Below are positions 13,782 through 27,545 of a stretch of 64,000 bases of DNA, piece after piece; within the stretch, counting starts at the first letter, position 1; the number at the start of each line of letters is the position of its first letter. Under the pieces are notes generated by a model, which worked only from the letters and a program-made list of their open reading frames with translations, was not told the origin of the DNA and ran no database searches. The stretch spans positions 104,288,048 through 104,352,047 of the forward strand of contig NC_135500.1 of assembly GCF_052857255.1 (NCBI RefSeq), read 5' to 3'. Source of the DNA: Amblyomma americanum (lineage: Eukaryota; Arthropoda; Arachnida; Ixodida; Ixodidae). A program made the position numbers and the translations under genes.

Positions 13782-14225
13782 GACCCCGTGCGCCGGTTCG
13801 TGCTCTCGCGCAAGCCGAGCAATTTCGACCAAGCCGTGGAGGCCGCATTGGATGAGGAACGAAATGAGGCGTTAACGACAGCCGCAGCGAGAGTACGCGT
13901 CATAGAGAGAGCGGTGCTCAACCCTGAGGTCGCTCTCTTGACAGAGCGGTTAGATCGCTTGGAACAGCTGCTAACTCAGCAGGTAGAACGCCAGGTTGAA
14001 GCGCGCGCTCAACAGCGCCCATTCGCTGGAAACCGGAGACCGCCACAAAGATACAGGCGCGGTATGCGAGATTTTGAAGAAATCGTATGCTTCGCTTGCC
14101 AGGGTCGCGGACACATCGCCAGGTTCTGCCAAAACGTGCGCCGTGGGGAGCCACAAAGAGAAGCAGGCGAGACACGCCCTAAGCAAGCCGACAGCGGGGC
14201 TCCAGATACCGAGACAAAAAACTAG
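13782..14225 (+). pseudogene. gag: Gag C-terminal part with CCHC zinc knuckle
   Basis: About 146 codons remain. An acidic, helix-prone stretch (NFDQAVEAALDEERNEAL) and a probable coiled coil (LTERLDRLEQLLTQQVERQV) precede an Arg-rich linker and one zinc knuckle, CFACQGRGHIARFC (Cys-x2-Cys-x4-His-x4-Cys), at about 14087-14128. Gag is the structural protein of the intracellular particle and the knuckle binds the element RNA. The frame ends in AAA AAC TAG at 14217-14225, immediately upstream of pol in the -1 frame. The N-terminal capsid region is missing because the 5' deletion joins LTR directly to gag, so there is no genuine start. Confidence 0.88.
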
Positions 14226-14258
14226 TTAGTCCTCCCCAGCCTGAGGAGCGTGGGGAGG
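14216..14258 (+). promoter_or_regulatory. -1 ribosomal frameshift signal joining gag to pol
   Basis: Slippery heptamer A-AAA-AAC lies at 14216-14222 in the correct register (zero-frame codons AAA and AAC), followed at once by the gag stop TAG (14223-14225). After an 8-base spacer there is a perfect 8-bp GC-rich stem (14231-14238 CCTCCCCA with 14251-14258 TGGGGAGG, 12-base loop). Slipping back one base enters the frame that encodes protease with no intervening stop. The heptamer A-AAA-AAC is a known -1 site, for example in MMTV gag-pro. Function here is inferred from layout. Confidence 0.85.
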
Positions 14259-17200
14259 GAGCAGTAGATGATGAGGTGGTGGTAGTTTGTGTGGCCGACG
14301 AGGCATGCCCTGTTGTGCGTTGCAAGTTAAATGGTTGTTGCATGGAATTGTTGATAGATACGGGGTCAAAGGTGACATTGCTTAAGGAGAGCAGTTTTAA
14401 CACGCTTCGAAGGAAGGGGGACCGCGAGGTGTTGGAAGCGTCTGGTGGTATGGCAACCAAATTTGTCGGCATAACGGGGGATCCTCTTGGCATAAGTGGA
14501 CTCATAAGTGGACTCTACCGGTTACACTTCTCCCTCGGCGGAATTGCATTGGAGCACCCCTGCTACGTATGCCCGGACACGGTGTCTCTGCCAAACGGAG
14601 TGTCAGGTATATTAGGGCAGGATTCTTTGAGAAAAGGGAAGGTAGTAGTCTCATTCTCTGAGGAAGAGGTTAATGCGGGCGGCTCAAAAGTTCCGTTTTT
14701 GAACAGGAGAGGGGCTGAGATTCGCATTACCGATATTGACACCCGTCAAACAGTGGGATCATTGGAGAAGGTATATTCGCGGGTTGCCGTCCGGCTGGTC
14801 GAGGAGGCGGTCGTCCTTCCTTGGTCGGAGCACATTTTGTACGCGTTTGTGCCTTCAGATGTAGAGAGCGGCGCCGTGGGAGTGCTTGAGCCGGTCGACT
14901 CTCTCAGCAATGGCCTGAAGGCAGCCGCGTGCCTCGTGACAGTTAATGACGCCCACAGAGTGCCCCTACGGGTGGTTAACTGTAGCCAGCAGCCACTGAG
15001 CCTTCCCAAGAACAAAACATTGGCTTTCTTCACCTCTGCGATAGAGCAACGTGAGCCCACCGATACGGTACTCGCAACTGTAGAGCATGCTAGTCCTTCG
15101 GCTGCTCCAAAGGTGTCGTTCGATCTTTCTCACGTAAAATCCAGGGAGAGGGAGGCTCTGGCTGGTTTGCTGAACGACTACTCGGAGGTATTCGCCGCGT
15201 CTAACTTGGATTTGGGCTGCTGTGGCGTTATAAAGCACAGGATAGAAACCGGCACTTCATCGCCCGTTTACCAGCGTGCGTACAGGATTCCTTACTCCCA
15301 ACGTGAGGAGATGGAGCGGCAGGTGCAGGACCTGATTGATCGCGGCATTGTCGAACACTCAAAGTCACCCTGGGGAGCACCAGCATTATTAGTGGAAAAG
15401 CCAGATGGCTCGTATCGATTGGTAGTGGACTACCGCAAACTAAATGCCGTAACTCGCATCGATCCATACCCCATCCCCAATATACAGGAGACGCTTTCTC
15501 AGCTGGGCTCTGCCAGGTACTTCACGGTAGTGGACATGGCGGCGGGATTCTGGCAGATAGCAATGGATCCGGCAGATGCCGAGAAAACGGCATTCAACAC
15601 GCCCTCAGGGCACTATGAATGGAAAAGAATGCCGATGGGTCTGGCCAACAGCCCTGCTGTCTGGCAGAGAACCGCTGATGTTATCTTGGCAGGTCTTCTG
15701 GGGAGGCTGTGCTTCGTGTATATGGATGACATTATCATATACAGTGACAGTTTTGATAACCATTTGCGCGATATTGAGCAGGTTTTGGTGCGACTAAGAG
15801 CAGCGGGTCTCAAGCTGAAGCCCTCTAAGTGCCAATTCCTCAAAAACGAGGTGAAATACCTCGGGCACGTTGTTTCAGCTGACGGCGTGCGACCGGACCC
15901 TGAGAAACTAAGGTGTGTCTCGGATTTTCCATCCCCGACTAGCGTCCGCCAGGTCCGGCAGTTTCTCGGCCTGATCGGTTACTACCGAAGGCACATAGAG
16001 GAGTTCGCCAAGCTCGCTAAGCCGCTCACCGCCTTAACAGCCAAAAATGTCGCCTTTCGCTGGGACGAAAACGCGGAGAATGCTTTTGGGGCCCTGAAAA
16101 GGAAGCTAATGAGTGCACCGCTGTTGCGCCACCCGGATTTTAGTTTGCCCTTCGTTATGGCCACAGATGCGTCAAAGTTCGCAGTTGGTGCCGTGCTATC
16201 TCAGGTTATCGAGGGCAAAGAACATCCCGTTGCTTTTGCTAGCTGACAGCTGAGCCCCACAGAACAAAAGTACGGAGCTACGGAAAGGGAGTGCCTCGCC
16301 GTTGTCTGGGCAGTAAAGCACTTCAGATGCTACCTTTACGGCCGCAAATTCAAGCTAGTCACAGACTGCCATCCTCTGAAATGGGTGATGAGTGTCAGGG
16401 ACCCTAGCTCGCGACTCGCTAGATGGAATCTACACCTGCAGGAATACTGCTTTGAAGTTGAGCACAAGTCAGGAAAGACACATCTGAATGCTGATGCACT
16501 CAGCCGCACAGCTGCCGTGGCAGCTATAGATGAGTTTGTCCCCGTAGTCGACCCCGCCGAATTACGCACAGAGCAGTGCAAAGATCCTGACCTGAAGCGA
16601 ATAATCGAAAGCTTAGAGGGCGCACCGTCTCACCCCGAACAGCTAGGTTATTTCATTGACAAAGACGGCACCCTGTGTCGGCGCACGAGGCCAACCAGGA
16701 AAGGGAGACCAGAGAAAACCGCTTGGGAGAGAGTCGTCATACCTCGGTCGTGGACAGAAAGGGTTCTTCGCGAGTTTCACGATGCGCCATGCGCCGGTCA
16801 TTTTGGCGTAGCGAAGACACGCAGGCGTGTGGAGCGTTTGTACTTTTGGAGTGGCATGCGACAGGATGTTAGAGACTACTGTGCGAAGTGTCATTCCTGT
16901 CTCGAAAGAAAAACACCCAAGGGACGAAGACCAGCTCCAATTCAGCCGTTCCCTGAGGTTTCGGCTCCCTTCGAGCGGACAGGTATGGACATAATGGGCC
17001 CATTGCCCACGACCACTTCCGGAAACAAGTACATTTTAGTATTTGTCGACCACCTTTCAAAATACGCGGAAGCGGTAGCACTCCCAGATCAGAAGGCAGA
17101 CACGGTTGCAAGAGCATTTGTCGAACAGATCGTGCTCCGACATGGACCCCCGAGGCAACTCTTGACAGATCGGGGAACGAACTTCGTGCCGCAGCTAATG

Positions 17201-18124
17201 AGGAGAGTTTGCGAGCTGCTTAAGATCGCTAAGAAGCAGACAACACCGTACCATCCGGCTTGCAACGGCGAGGTGGAGCGACTGAACCAAACCGTGGCCG
17301 GGTTCCTGTCGCATTTTGTTTCGCGCGACCAGCGGGACTGGGACTTGTGGCTCCCGTATGCAATGTTTGCCTACAATTCCGCAGCACACGAGAGCACGGG
17401 CGAATCGCCATTCTTTCTTCTCTACGGCCGAGACCCGGACCAGCCTAGTGATGTGCCAGAGGGCCCCCGTCGTGTCCCATACGCTTCACTGGACGACTAT
17501 AAGGTTGAGCTAGAATCGCGCTTGCAAGTGGCGAGGGACATCGCAAAGGAGTCCTTAAAGAAAGCGGCGAAGCGCAGGAAGGAGGTGCACGATCGCAGTG
17601 CTAGAGACGCGCCGTTTGATGTGGGGGACAGCGTGTACATTGAAAACTGCCAAAGGCAGATTGGGCTAGCTCGTAAGTTCCAGACGAAGTGGAGAGGACC
17701 GTGCGAGGTTGTCGAGAAGCTTTCTCCGGTAAACTTCAGAGTCCGAGACGTGAACCGGCGTTTGATAAGGATACACGCAAATCGCCTCAAGTCGGCACCG
17801 GTTCAGTATTCACGAAATGAGGAAAGGGAAAGCGCGGATTTTGATGGGGACAGAAGTGAAGCGGAGCGCGCAGATAGTTCGCAAGAAACGCCCTCTCCTG
17901 CATTTGTTCGGCAGGCGCCCGAGGTGACGGCCGGAATGCCACCGGATTTACTTCATGCATTGCTAGAAGAAGAAGCGCGCGAGGTTGCCGCGCAGATAAC
18001 GCCAGGAGAGGCTCCTGCCACGAGCCCTCGCAAGTCCCAAAGCAGACAAAGGGGCACAGACTTATTTAGTATGACTCATGAAGGCCGATATCCGCTGCGA
18101 AATCGGAAAGCTAAGTCGGACTAA
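14222..18124 (+). pseudogene. pol: Pol polyprotein: protease, RT, RNase H, integrase, one nonsense codon
   Basis: One frame of 1300 codons is open except for a TGA at 16244-16246 within RNase H. Protease active site DTG is at 14357-14365 (LLIDTGSKVTLL). RT has VVDYRKLNAVTRIDPYPIP, FTVVDMAAGFWQI and the catalytic YMDD at 15719-15730. RNase H has FVMATDASKFAVGAVLSQ and NADALSR. The integrase zinc region has CAGHFG and YCAKCHSC. The DD35E residues are Asp 16988, Asp 17168 (TDRGTNF) and Glu 17276 (NGEVERLN), 35 residues apart. A GPF/Y-like C-terminal region lies at about 17620-17800. Catalytic residues are otherwise all present. The frame is entered by -1 frameshifting from gag. Confidence 0.95.
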
Positions 18125-18618
18125 TGGCGTAAACAGAGCGGAGTTGTGAACTGGTTAGAATTGTGTAATGCCGCAGCTCATAACATTGCTATGTGCTTAT
18201 GTGTTAAGTTATCGGAGTTGGTAGTTAAACCTTTCTGTCATTAAGTAACACCTGCACAGGAGAGCATGCGGAGCGCATGCAGAACCTGCCCTACTTCCTT
18301 TCGTTATCTATATTTTTGTCTGTGCCGTGATCGTGCTAGAAGTGGGAGCTCCTTTGTAACTGTGGTAAATTTATTTTCGTCCAGTTTGGACTAGAAAGGA
18401 GAGGCTTGGGTGCTGAGTTTCATGTTTATCTGTAAAAGAAGATCAGTGCTGCCCCTGGAGACGCCAGTATTGACAGCGGAGGCATATGGTGTTGTGCAGT
18501 GGTGTTGAGTGCAGCGAAAAGTGTTTTGTCGGACGCACTGTGCGAGGCGATTCAGAAAGACAAGGGGAGCTGCGTGGGCTCAAATGTTCGGAGAACATTC
18601 TTCTGGAGGGTGAGCGAG
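18125..18618 (+). other. Non-coding stretch between pol and 3' LTR of Gypsy-B
   Basis: No frame long enough for an envelope protein. The purine-rich GGAGGGTGAGCGAG ending at 18618 lies immediately before the LTR, where the polypurine tract for plus-strand priming is expected. Confidence 0.7.
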
Positions 18619-19750
18619 TGTGACATTCCGTGTGTGATACGAGGATCCACGTTCGACGGCGCGGCGTAGACGGGGAACCGTGACAGCGGCATCATCAATT
18701 GCCCAGCCATGCTCTTTGAGTGACGACCGGAAAAACCGGTCCCGCCGCCGCCCCGGGGAAACAGGCTTTGTCCTCCCCAATTTCCGGTTGCATTCCAGGA
18801 CAGGGGAGCTGTCAGCGGGCCAGAGCGCGCCGTACCACAGCCGACGCTATGCGAAACCGCGAAGACGACATTCTTTCCCTCCCCCCCTTTGTCGTGGGCT
18901 ATCGCCGGGAAGGCACCCACATCTTCCCAGAAGGGCCGCGACGGACACCTGTCATGGCGGACAGGCAGTACTCGCCAAGAATGTGGAAAGACAGGCGCTA
19001 GTGAATTAGCTCCGAAGAGAGAGCCTGTGTATACTCTCACTTGAGAGAGAGTGGTGGCGTTTTTGTTGTTTATTTAGTTTGTATTGTTAACAGACTCTGG
19101 GGTCGAGGCTAAGCCCAGCCCAAGGGGTGGTCCCCATCTCGCATGTTATTTTGGATTGGAGAATTGATGCTTTGGGCGGGCCACTGGAAATGACCGCCCT
19201 TAGTCCTTTGTTAATCAAGTGCTTAAAAGCGCATGTAAACGGATGCAGTTCAGTCTGAGCTGGGGCTCCATGCTTAGCATGTAATGTGATGCTACTTAGG
19301 CACTAACCTGCCCGGTCGATGAGTAAAGTAGAGCAAAGTTTGTTCTGTTGTAAAATTATGCTCTGCTGTCATCATCTACAAGCTCGCCTCCTGTTCATCT
19401 TCCAAGCCGAACGACACTAGAGGAAGGGTTTGTGAACCATCCTCGAAGAAACGGACGACTATTGAAATTCTACTGCAAGCACGCTCAGGACGACATCGTT
19501 CGCCAAGAGGGCCTTCAGCGCCGAAACCCGTCGGCGTGCAGCTTCTGCCAGCAGCCGCTCGAGCCCAACTCCGGAGCCACTCCATCGCCCCCATGAAGTC
19601 ATCGGCACGTAAGCTCGGACGCCCCAGCCTCTGATGTATAACCTTAATCATGTGTAATTATTGAATATACCTGTTTGTTTAAACTGAGCCATACGGTGTC
19701 TCTTTGCCTCTCCGTCCCGTGTGGACCTGCGCATTATGGGGGTCATCACA
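18619..19750 (+). repeat. 3' LTR of Gypsy-B (1132 bp)
   Basis: Starts TGTGACATTCC and ends GGTCATCACA, giving the TG...CA ends of an LTR. The left edge is confirmed by the stub at 13714, and the right edge by the switch to GATA repeats at 19751. No obvious coding frame. I could not place a TATA box or poly(A) signal with confidence. Confidence 0.85.
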
Positions 19751-20752
<1,002 letters not shown>

Positions 20753-20923
20753 TGTACTTTTACTGATGTCACTTTTCGTACAACAAAAAGCATGCCTGCC
20801 AAAGCCTCAAAAGGCTTGAGTGGCAGCGCCTGGCAGACAGCGAACATTGGCAAAACGAAGGAAAATAGAGATCTTGAAACGAAATCGACAAAAAAGCTTA
20901 ACAACACAGACAGACAAATATTG
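20753..20923 (-). mobile_element. Retroposon 3' end whose tail adjoins the GATA array, copy A
   Basis: Read on the minus strand, this is 171 bp of unique sequence (GTCTGCCAGGCGCTGCCACT and so on) ending GTAAAAGTACAAT, then TCTATC repeats. The layout is that of a LINE or SINE 3' end with a simple repeat tail. The same segment follows the array in copy B (27274-27445). The family is not identified. It resembles non-coding LINE 3' UTR. Confidence 0.6.
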
Positions 20924-21124
20924 TGACCACGTTAGACGCTAACGGCCGCGAAGATGTGGCTGCTGACCGACTCAAATTGGCTTATATTGCCACTCCAATC
21001 ACTCTCGCTTCAACTTGCTCCCACTGTGCGCAGCTTCCTCCAGGCACATCCGCTATGCGCGTCCTGTAGCTTCCGCTCTAGGGAGCGGGGCGGGGGGGGG
21101 GGGGAGCCCTGTGGAGCCCCTAGC

Positions 21125-21522
21125 GCTACAGGGCTACCAGTACAGTTCAGATTCAGTGCACCAGCAGCGATCAGTTTAGAGCACACATGAGCATCGGAAC
21201 ATAGCGCTTGTCGCCGTCTTCTTCCTTACCCGCCAGCTACTGAAGGTTCCGGAGCGGAAGGCCTTCTCACAACTTTCTTCGGGCGAAAAGGCACCATCCT
21301 GGCGGTCTAGGGAGATGTGACGGCGGCGGGTCGTAGTATGGTTTGAGGCGGGCCGTGTGGACAATTTCACGGTCTCAGCGACGGTGATCAGTGGACGGAG
21401 TAGAGGGTTTGATGAGGTACTGATGGGGGAACTTTGCTTAAGAATGCGGTAGGAGCACTGGTTCTTCCTGAGAAGTTTGAAGGAAAGGCCGGAACTTGAG
21501 AAAGGCGCCCATACGCCTACAC
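21125..21522 (-). pseudogene. Inverted gypsy 3' end, copy B
   Basis: Duplicate of 7735-8132 with a few substitutions. Same integrase tail (EIVHTARLKPYYDPP region) and LTR part on the minus strand. Confidence 0.72.
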
Positions 21523-21525
21523 GAG

Positions 21526-21802
21526 CCAAACTTGTCGCCATCCTACAACGTTGTGAAGCTTTGTTCGTCTACCAGGAACCCTGCCTGTGCCGCGCAACAG
21601 CCCTTACCTACTGTTTTGACTCTGGCACTCATGCCCCTCTGTGCCAACGTCCGTAGCACGTGTCAGCCGCTGAGCGCCGCATCATTGACGAACAGGTGAC
21701 AGGCATGGTTAATTAAGCGCCACGTGATACAGCCGTCGCACAACCCGTGGACATCTCCGGTGGCCCTGGTGAAGGAAAATAATGGTTCCATATAATTCTG
21801 CG
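21526..21802 (+). pseudogene. Gypsy-A RT N-terminus, copy B
   Basis: Near-identical duplicate of 8136-8412, ending in the RTE target duplication ATTCTGCG at 21795-21802. Confidence 0.85.
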
Positions 21803-24617
21803 TTCTCTAGCTAAAGTTCTAGAACTTTATCTAGTGAGGCTAGCCTAGCAGTGCTGTTTGAGGAACTAGCGGGAATTAAATGGGATGTGATAGGGCTTAG
21901 CGAAGTTAGGAGGACAGGTGAGGCGTATACAGTACTAAAGGACGGACACATACTGTGCTATCGCGGGTTAGAGGATAGACGAGAACTAGGTGTGGGATTC
22001 CTCATTAATAAGGATAGAGCTGGCAACGTAGAGGAGTTCCACAGTATTAACGAGAGGGTAGCAGCTATAGTAATTAGGCTGAATAGAAGGTACAAGCTGA
22101 AATTGGTGCAGGCCTACGCACCCGCATCCAGCCATGATGACCAGACCATTGAAAGTTTCTATGAGAACGTAGAATCGGCAATGAATAAAGTAAAATCGCA
22201 GTACACTGTACTGATGGGCGACTTCAATGCGAAGGTGGGCAAGAAGCAGGCTGACGACCACGCGGTAGGTGACTATGGGATAGGCTCTAGAAATAGCAGG
22301 GGAGAGTTATTAGTCGAATTCGCGGATAGAAATAATTTACGGATCATGAACACCTTCCGCAAACGAGAAAACAGGAAATAGACCTGGAATAGCCCCAATG
22401 GTGAGAATAAAAATGAAATCGACTTCATACTATGCGCTAAACCTGGCATCATTCAGGATGTGGCCGTCCTCGGAAAGGTGCGTTGTAGCGACCACAGAAT
22501 GGTAAGGTCTAGAATTAGCTTAGACTTGATGAGGGAACGGAAGAAGCTAGTGAAGAAGAAGACCATTAACGAGTTAGCCGTAAGAGGGAAAGCACAGGAG
22601 TTTAGGATAGCGCTTCAAAACAGATAGTCGGCTTTAACTTAGGAAGATGATCTTGATGTTCATTCAATGCGCGATAATATGAAATCGATAATTACGGAGT
22701 GCGCAGTAGAAGTAGGCGGTAGGACAGTTCAAAAAGATACCGGGAAGCTATCTCAGGTGACGAAAGATCTCATTAAGAAGCGCCAAAACATGAGGGCATC
22801 TAACCCTACCGATAGAATAGAACTAACGGAGCTATCAAAGTTAATAAATAAGCGCAAGGTAGCCGACATAAGGAAGTTTAATATGGAGAGAATCGAGCAT
22901 GCTATAAAAAACGGAGGTAGTTTAAAAACAGCGAAGAGGAAACTAGGTATAGGGAAAAACCAGATGTATGCATTAAGAGACAAGCAGGGCAATGTCATTA
23001 GCAATATGGATAAGATAGTTAACGTAGCCGAAGAGTTCTACACAGACCTGTACAGTAGCCAATGTAATTAGAGCGTTAATGAGAAAGACACCAGTGCACA
23101 GCAATGCGTCATCCCGCCAGTAACGAAAGATGAAGTAAAGAAAGCCTTAGAAGCAATGAAAAGGGGAAAAGCAGCTGGGGAGGATCAGGTAACAGCAGAT
23201 ATGTTGAAGGATGGAGGGGACATCGTGCTAGAAAAACTAGCCGCCCTGTATAAGCAATGCCTTATGACCTCGACCGTACCAGAAGCGTGGAAGAATGCAA
23301 ACATTATCATTATTCACAAGAAGGGAGACGCCAAGGACTTGAAAAATTACAGGCCAATCAGCTTACTATCCGTTGCCTACAAAGTATTTACTAAGGTAAT
23401 CGCTAATAGAGTCAGGATAACGTTAGACTTTAATCAACCAAATGATCAGGCAGGCTTTCGTAAACGATATTCCACAATAGATCATATTCACACTATCAAT
23501 CAGGTGATAGAGAAATGCGCAGAATAAAACCAACCTCTATATATAGCTTTCATTGATTACGAGAAAGCATTCGACTCAGTGGAAACCTCAGCAGTCATAC
23601 AGGCATTGCGTTATCAGGGAGTAGAAGAGCCTTATGTCAAAATACTGGAAGATATATATAGCAACTGCACAGCTACTATAGTCCTCCATGAAGTCAGCAA
23701 CAAAATTCCTATAAGGAAGGGCGTCAGGCAAGGAGACACGATCTCGCCAAAGCTGTTCACCGCATGTTTACAGGAGGTATTTCGAGGCCTGAATTGGGAA
23801 CAGTTGGGAATAAGAATAAATGGAGAATACCTAAATAATCTGCGATTTGCTGATGACATTGCCTTGCTGAGTCACTCAGGAGGTGAACTGCAAATCATGA
23901 TCAATGAGTTAGACAGGCAGAGCAGATCGATGGGTATAAAAATTAACATGCAGAAAACCAAGGTAATGTCCAACAGCCTAGCAAGGGAACAGTTCACAAT
24001 TCGCAGCGAGAGCCTATAAATTGTGACGGAATACGTCTACTTAAGGCAGGTAGTGACAGCTGATCCGGATCATGAGAGGGAGATAACTAGAAGGATAAGA
24101 ATGGGGTGGAGCGCATATGGCAAATTCTCGCAGATCATGAGTGGCAGTTTACCAATTTCTCTCAAGAGGAAAGTGTACAACAGCATTATCTTACCGGTAC
24201 TCACCTACGGGGCAGAAACGTGGAGGCTAACGAAGAGTTCAGCTTAAGTTAAGGACAACGCAGCGAGCCATGGAAAGAAAAAATGATAGGTGTAACGTTA
24301 AGAGATCGGAAGCGGGCAGAGTGGGTGAGGGAACAAACACGGGTTAATGACATCCTAGTCGAAATCAAGAGAAAGAAATGGGCTTGGGCAGGGCATGTAA
24401 TGCGAAGGCAAGATAACCGTTGGTCCTTAAGGGTAACGAAGTGGATTCCAAGAGAAAGTAAGCGTGGCAGGGGGCGGCAGAAGGTTAGGTGGGCGGATGA
24501 GATTAAGAAGTTTGCAGGCAAAGGGTGGATGCAGCTGGCAAAGGATAGGGTTAATTGGAGAGACATGGAAGAGGCCTTTGCCCTGCAGTGGGTGTAGTAA
24601 GGCTGATGATGATGATG
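21803..24617 (+). pseudogene. 5'-truncated RTE-clade LINE, copy B
   Basis: Duplicate of 8413-11228 with the same 5' palindrome and the same duplication (ATTCTGCG at 21795-21802 and 24618-24625). It shares the five nonsense codons of copy A and has further damage: a TAG at 22379-22381 where copy A has TGG, a 2-bp deletion near 24232 and a 1-bp insertion in an A run near 24277. Together these shift the C-terminal domain out of frame. The RT catalytic FADD is retained. The shared stops show the RTE was already dead when the segment was duplicated. Confidence 0.95.
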
Positions 24618-25869
24618 ATTCTGCGTAGACTACAGCCGTCTGAACAAGAATACACATAAGGACGTTTACACTCTCCATCATATCGACGATACCCTCGACT
24701 GCCTGCAAGACGCTCAGTTCTTTCTTTCATTTTACTTGCGCACCGGTTACTGGCAGGTGCCGATGGCAGAGGCCGATTGCCAAAAAACCGCTTCCGTCAC
24801 ACCGTACGGTCTTTATCAATATAGTGTCATGCACTTCAGCCTCTGCAATTAACCCGCCACATTCAAGCGCATGATGGAAAATCTCCTTCGAGGGCTCAAA
24901 TGGCACACATGCCTCAGTTACATGAACGACGTTGTAATCTTTTCCACGGATTTGTCTTCTCAACTCCACTGCCTTGAGATGTTCTTCGATGCGTGGCCGA
25001 CGCTGGTCTCCAACTTAAAGCGCCGCTTAGAATCTCGGCAGCTCAACTTACTGGGACATATGCCAATGGATGGCATTCTCTCGGACCCGGCTGAGCTCTG
25101 TGGCCGAATTTCTGAAGCCCATTTCTGTGAAAGCACTCCGCAGCTCCATCGGACTCTGTTCCAACTTCTGCCCTTCGTCCATTTCGCCACTATCTTCGAA
25201 CCCATGACCAAGCTCCTCTCCAGCCACACAACCTTTCGGCCTGGTCGCCAGCCTGTGATGAGGCCTTTGCAACTCTCCGTCGCCTTGTGATAACTCCGCT
25301 AATCCTGCTTCATTTCGACGCTCGTTCTCCCACTCAAATCCACACTGATGCCAGTGGTGTCTGCCTCAGTGCAGTACTCACTCAGCGCAAGCCTGGCTTT
25401 GACGAGTGCGTTGTCGCGTATGCCAGCCTGACACAAAAGCTGAAGCCAATTATTCCGTCTCCGAGGAGTGCCTAGCCATTTGTATGGTAATCGTCAAGTT
25501 TCGCCACTACTTGTACGGGCGCCTTTTTGACGTTGTCACCGATCACCACGCCCTGTGTGGGCTCTCTTCTGTATAGGATCCCTCCACCCTGCATTCTTTG
25601 TCATTTGACCACACTGATATCGCTTCCGTGCAACGCAGAGACCTATGGATCGCTTGCCTTTTAGATTTCTTATCCGGCCGAACGTCGCCACCTCCTTCCC
25701 GTGCTCTATGTCGTCAGTCCCATCATTTCACCATCAGAGACGACCTTCTTTAATTGGTAACTACATCCTATGTGGTCACAAATGGCTGCTTGTCATTCCG
25801 ACCCTTATGTGCCCTTTCATTTGCTACCACTACCATGCTGATCCCCAGTGTGCCCACGCCGGCTTATGA
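24618..25869 (+). pseudogene. Gypsy-A RT and RNase H, copy B
   Basis: Duplicate of 11229-12480. The catalytic motif at 24919-24930 reads YMND instead of YMDD, by a single GAC to AAC change, so copy B alone has lost a metal-binding Asp. The same internal stop (CN*PATF) and the same run-out into a GATA array are present. Confidence 0.88.
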
Positions 25870-27445
<1,576 letters not shown>

Positions 27446-27545
27446 AGACATAACTATTACAACACCAAAAGGGATGGCATTGCTGTGAAATTAAGACAGT
27501 AGCATTAGATGAAAATTTATGGGGCAGGAAGCAACGCGGAGACAT

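Larger units (their letters stand above)
13714..19750 (+). mobile_element. Ty3/gypsy LTR retrotransposon Gypsy-B inserted in GATA array
   Basis: Order: 68-bp LTR stub, gag C-terminal part, -1 frameshift site, protease, RT, RNase H, integrase, ~495 bp of non-coding sequence, then a 3' LTR (18619-19750). GATA repeats lie directly on both sides, so the element landed inside the array. Flanking bases are ATAG on the left and ATAT on the right, compatible with a slightly decayed 4-bp duplication. No envelope-like frame follows pol. The 5' LTR, primer-binding site and gag start are deleted and pol has one stop, so this copy cannot move on its own. Confidence 0.95.

Noticed and set aside
16244..16246. 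Regulated TGA read-through or selenocysteine in pol
   Set aside because: Lies inside the RNase H domain in a position conserved as coding. A simple CpG mutation explains it.
18125..18618. Envelope gene downstream of Gypsy-B pol
   Set aside because: No frame of useful length and no signal or membrane segment in this stretch.
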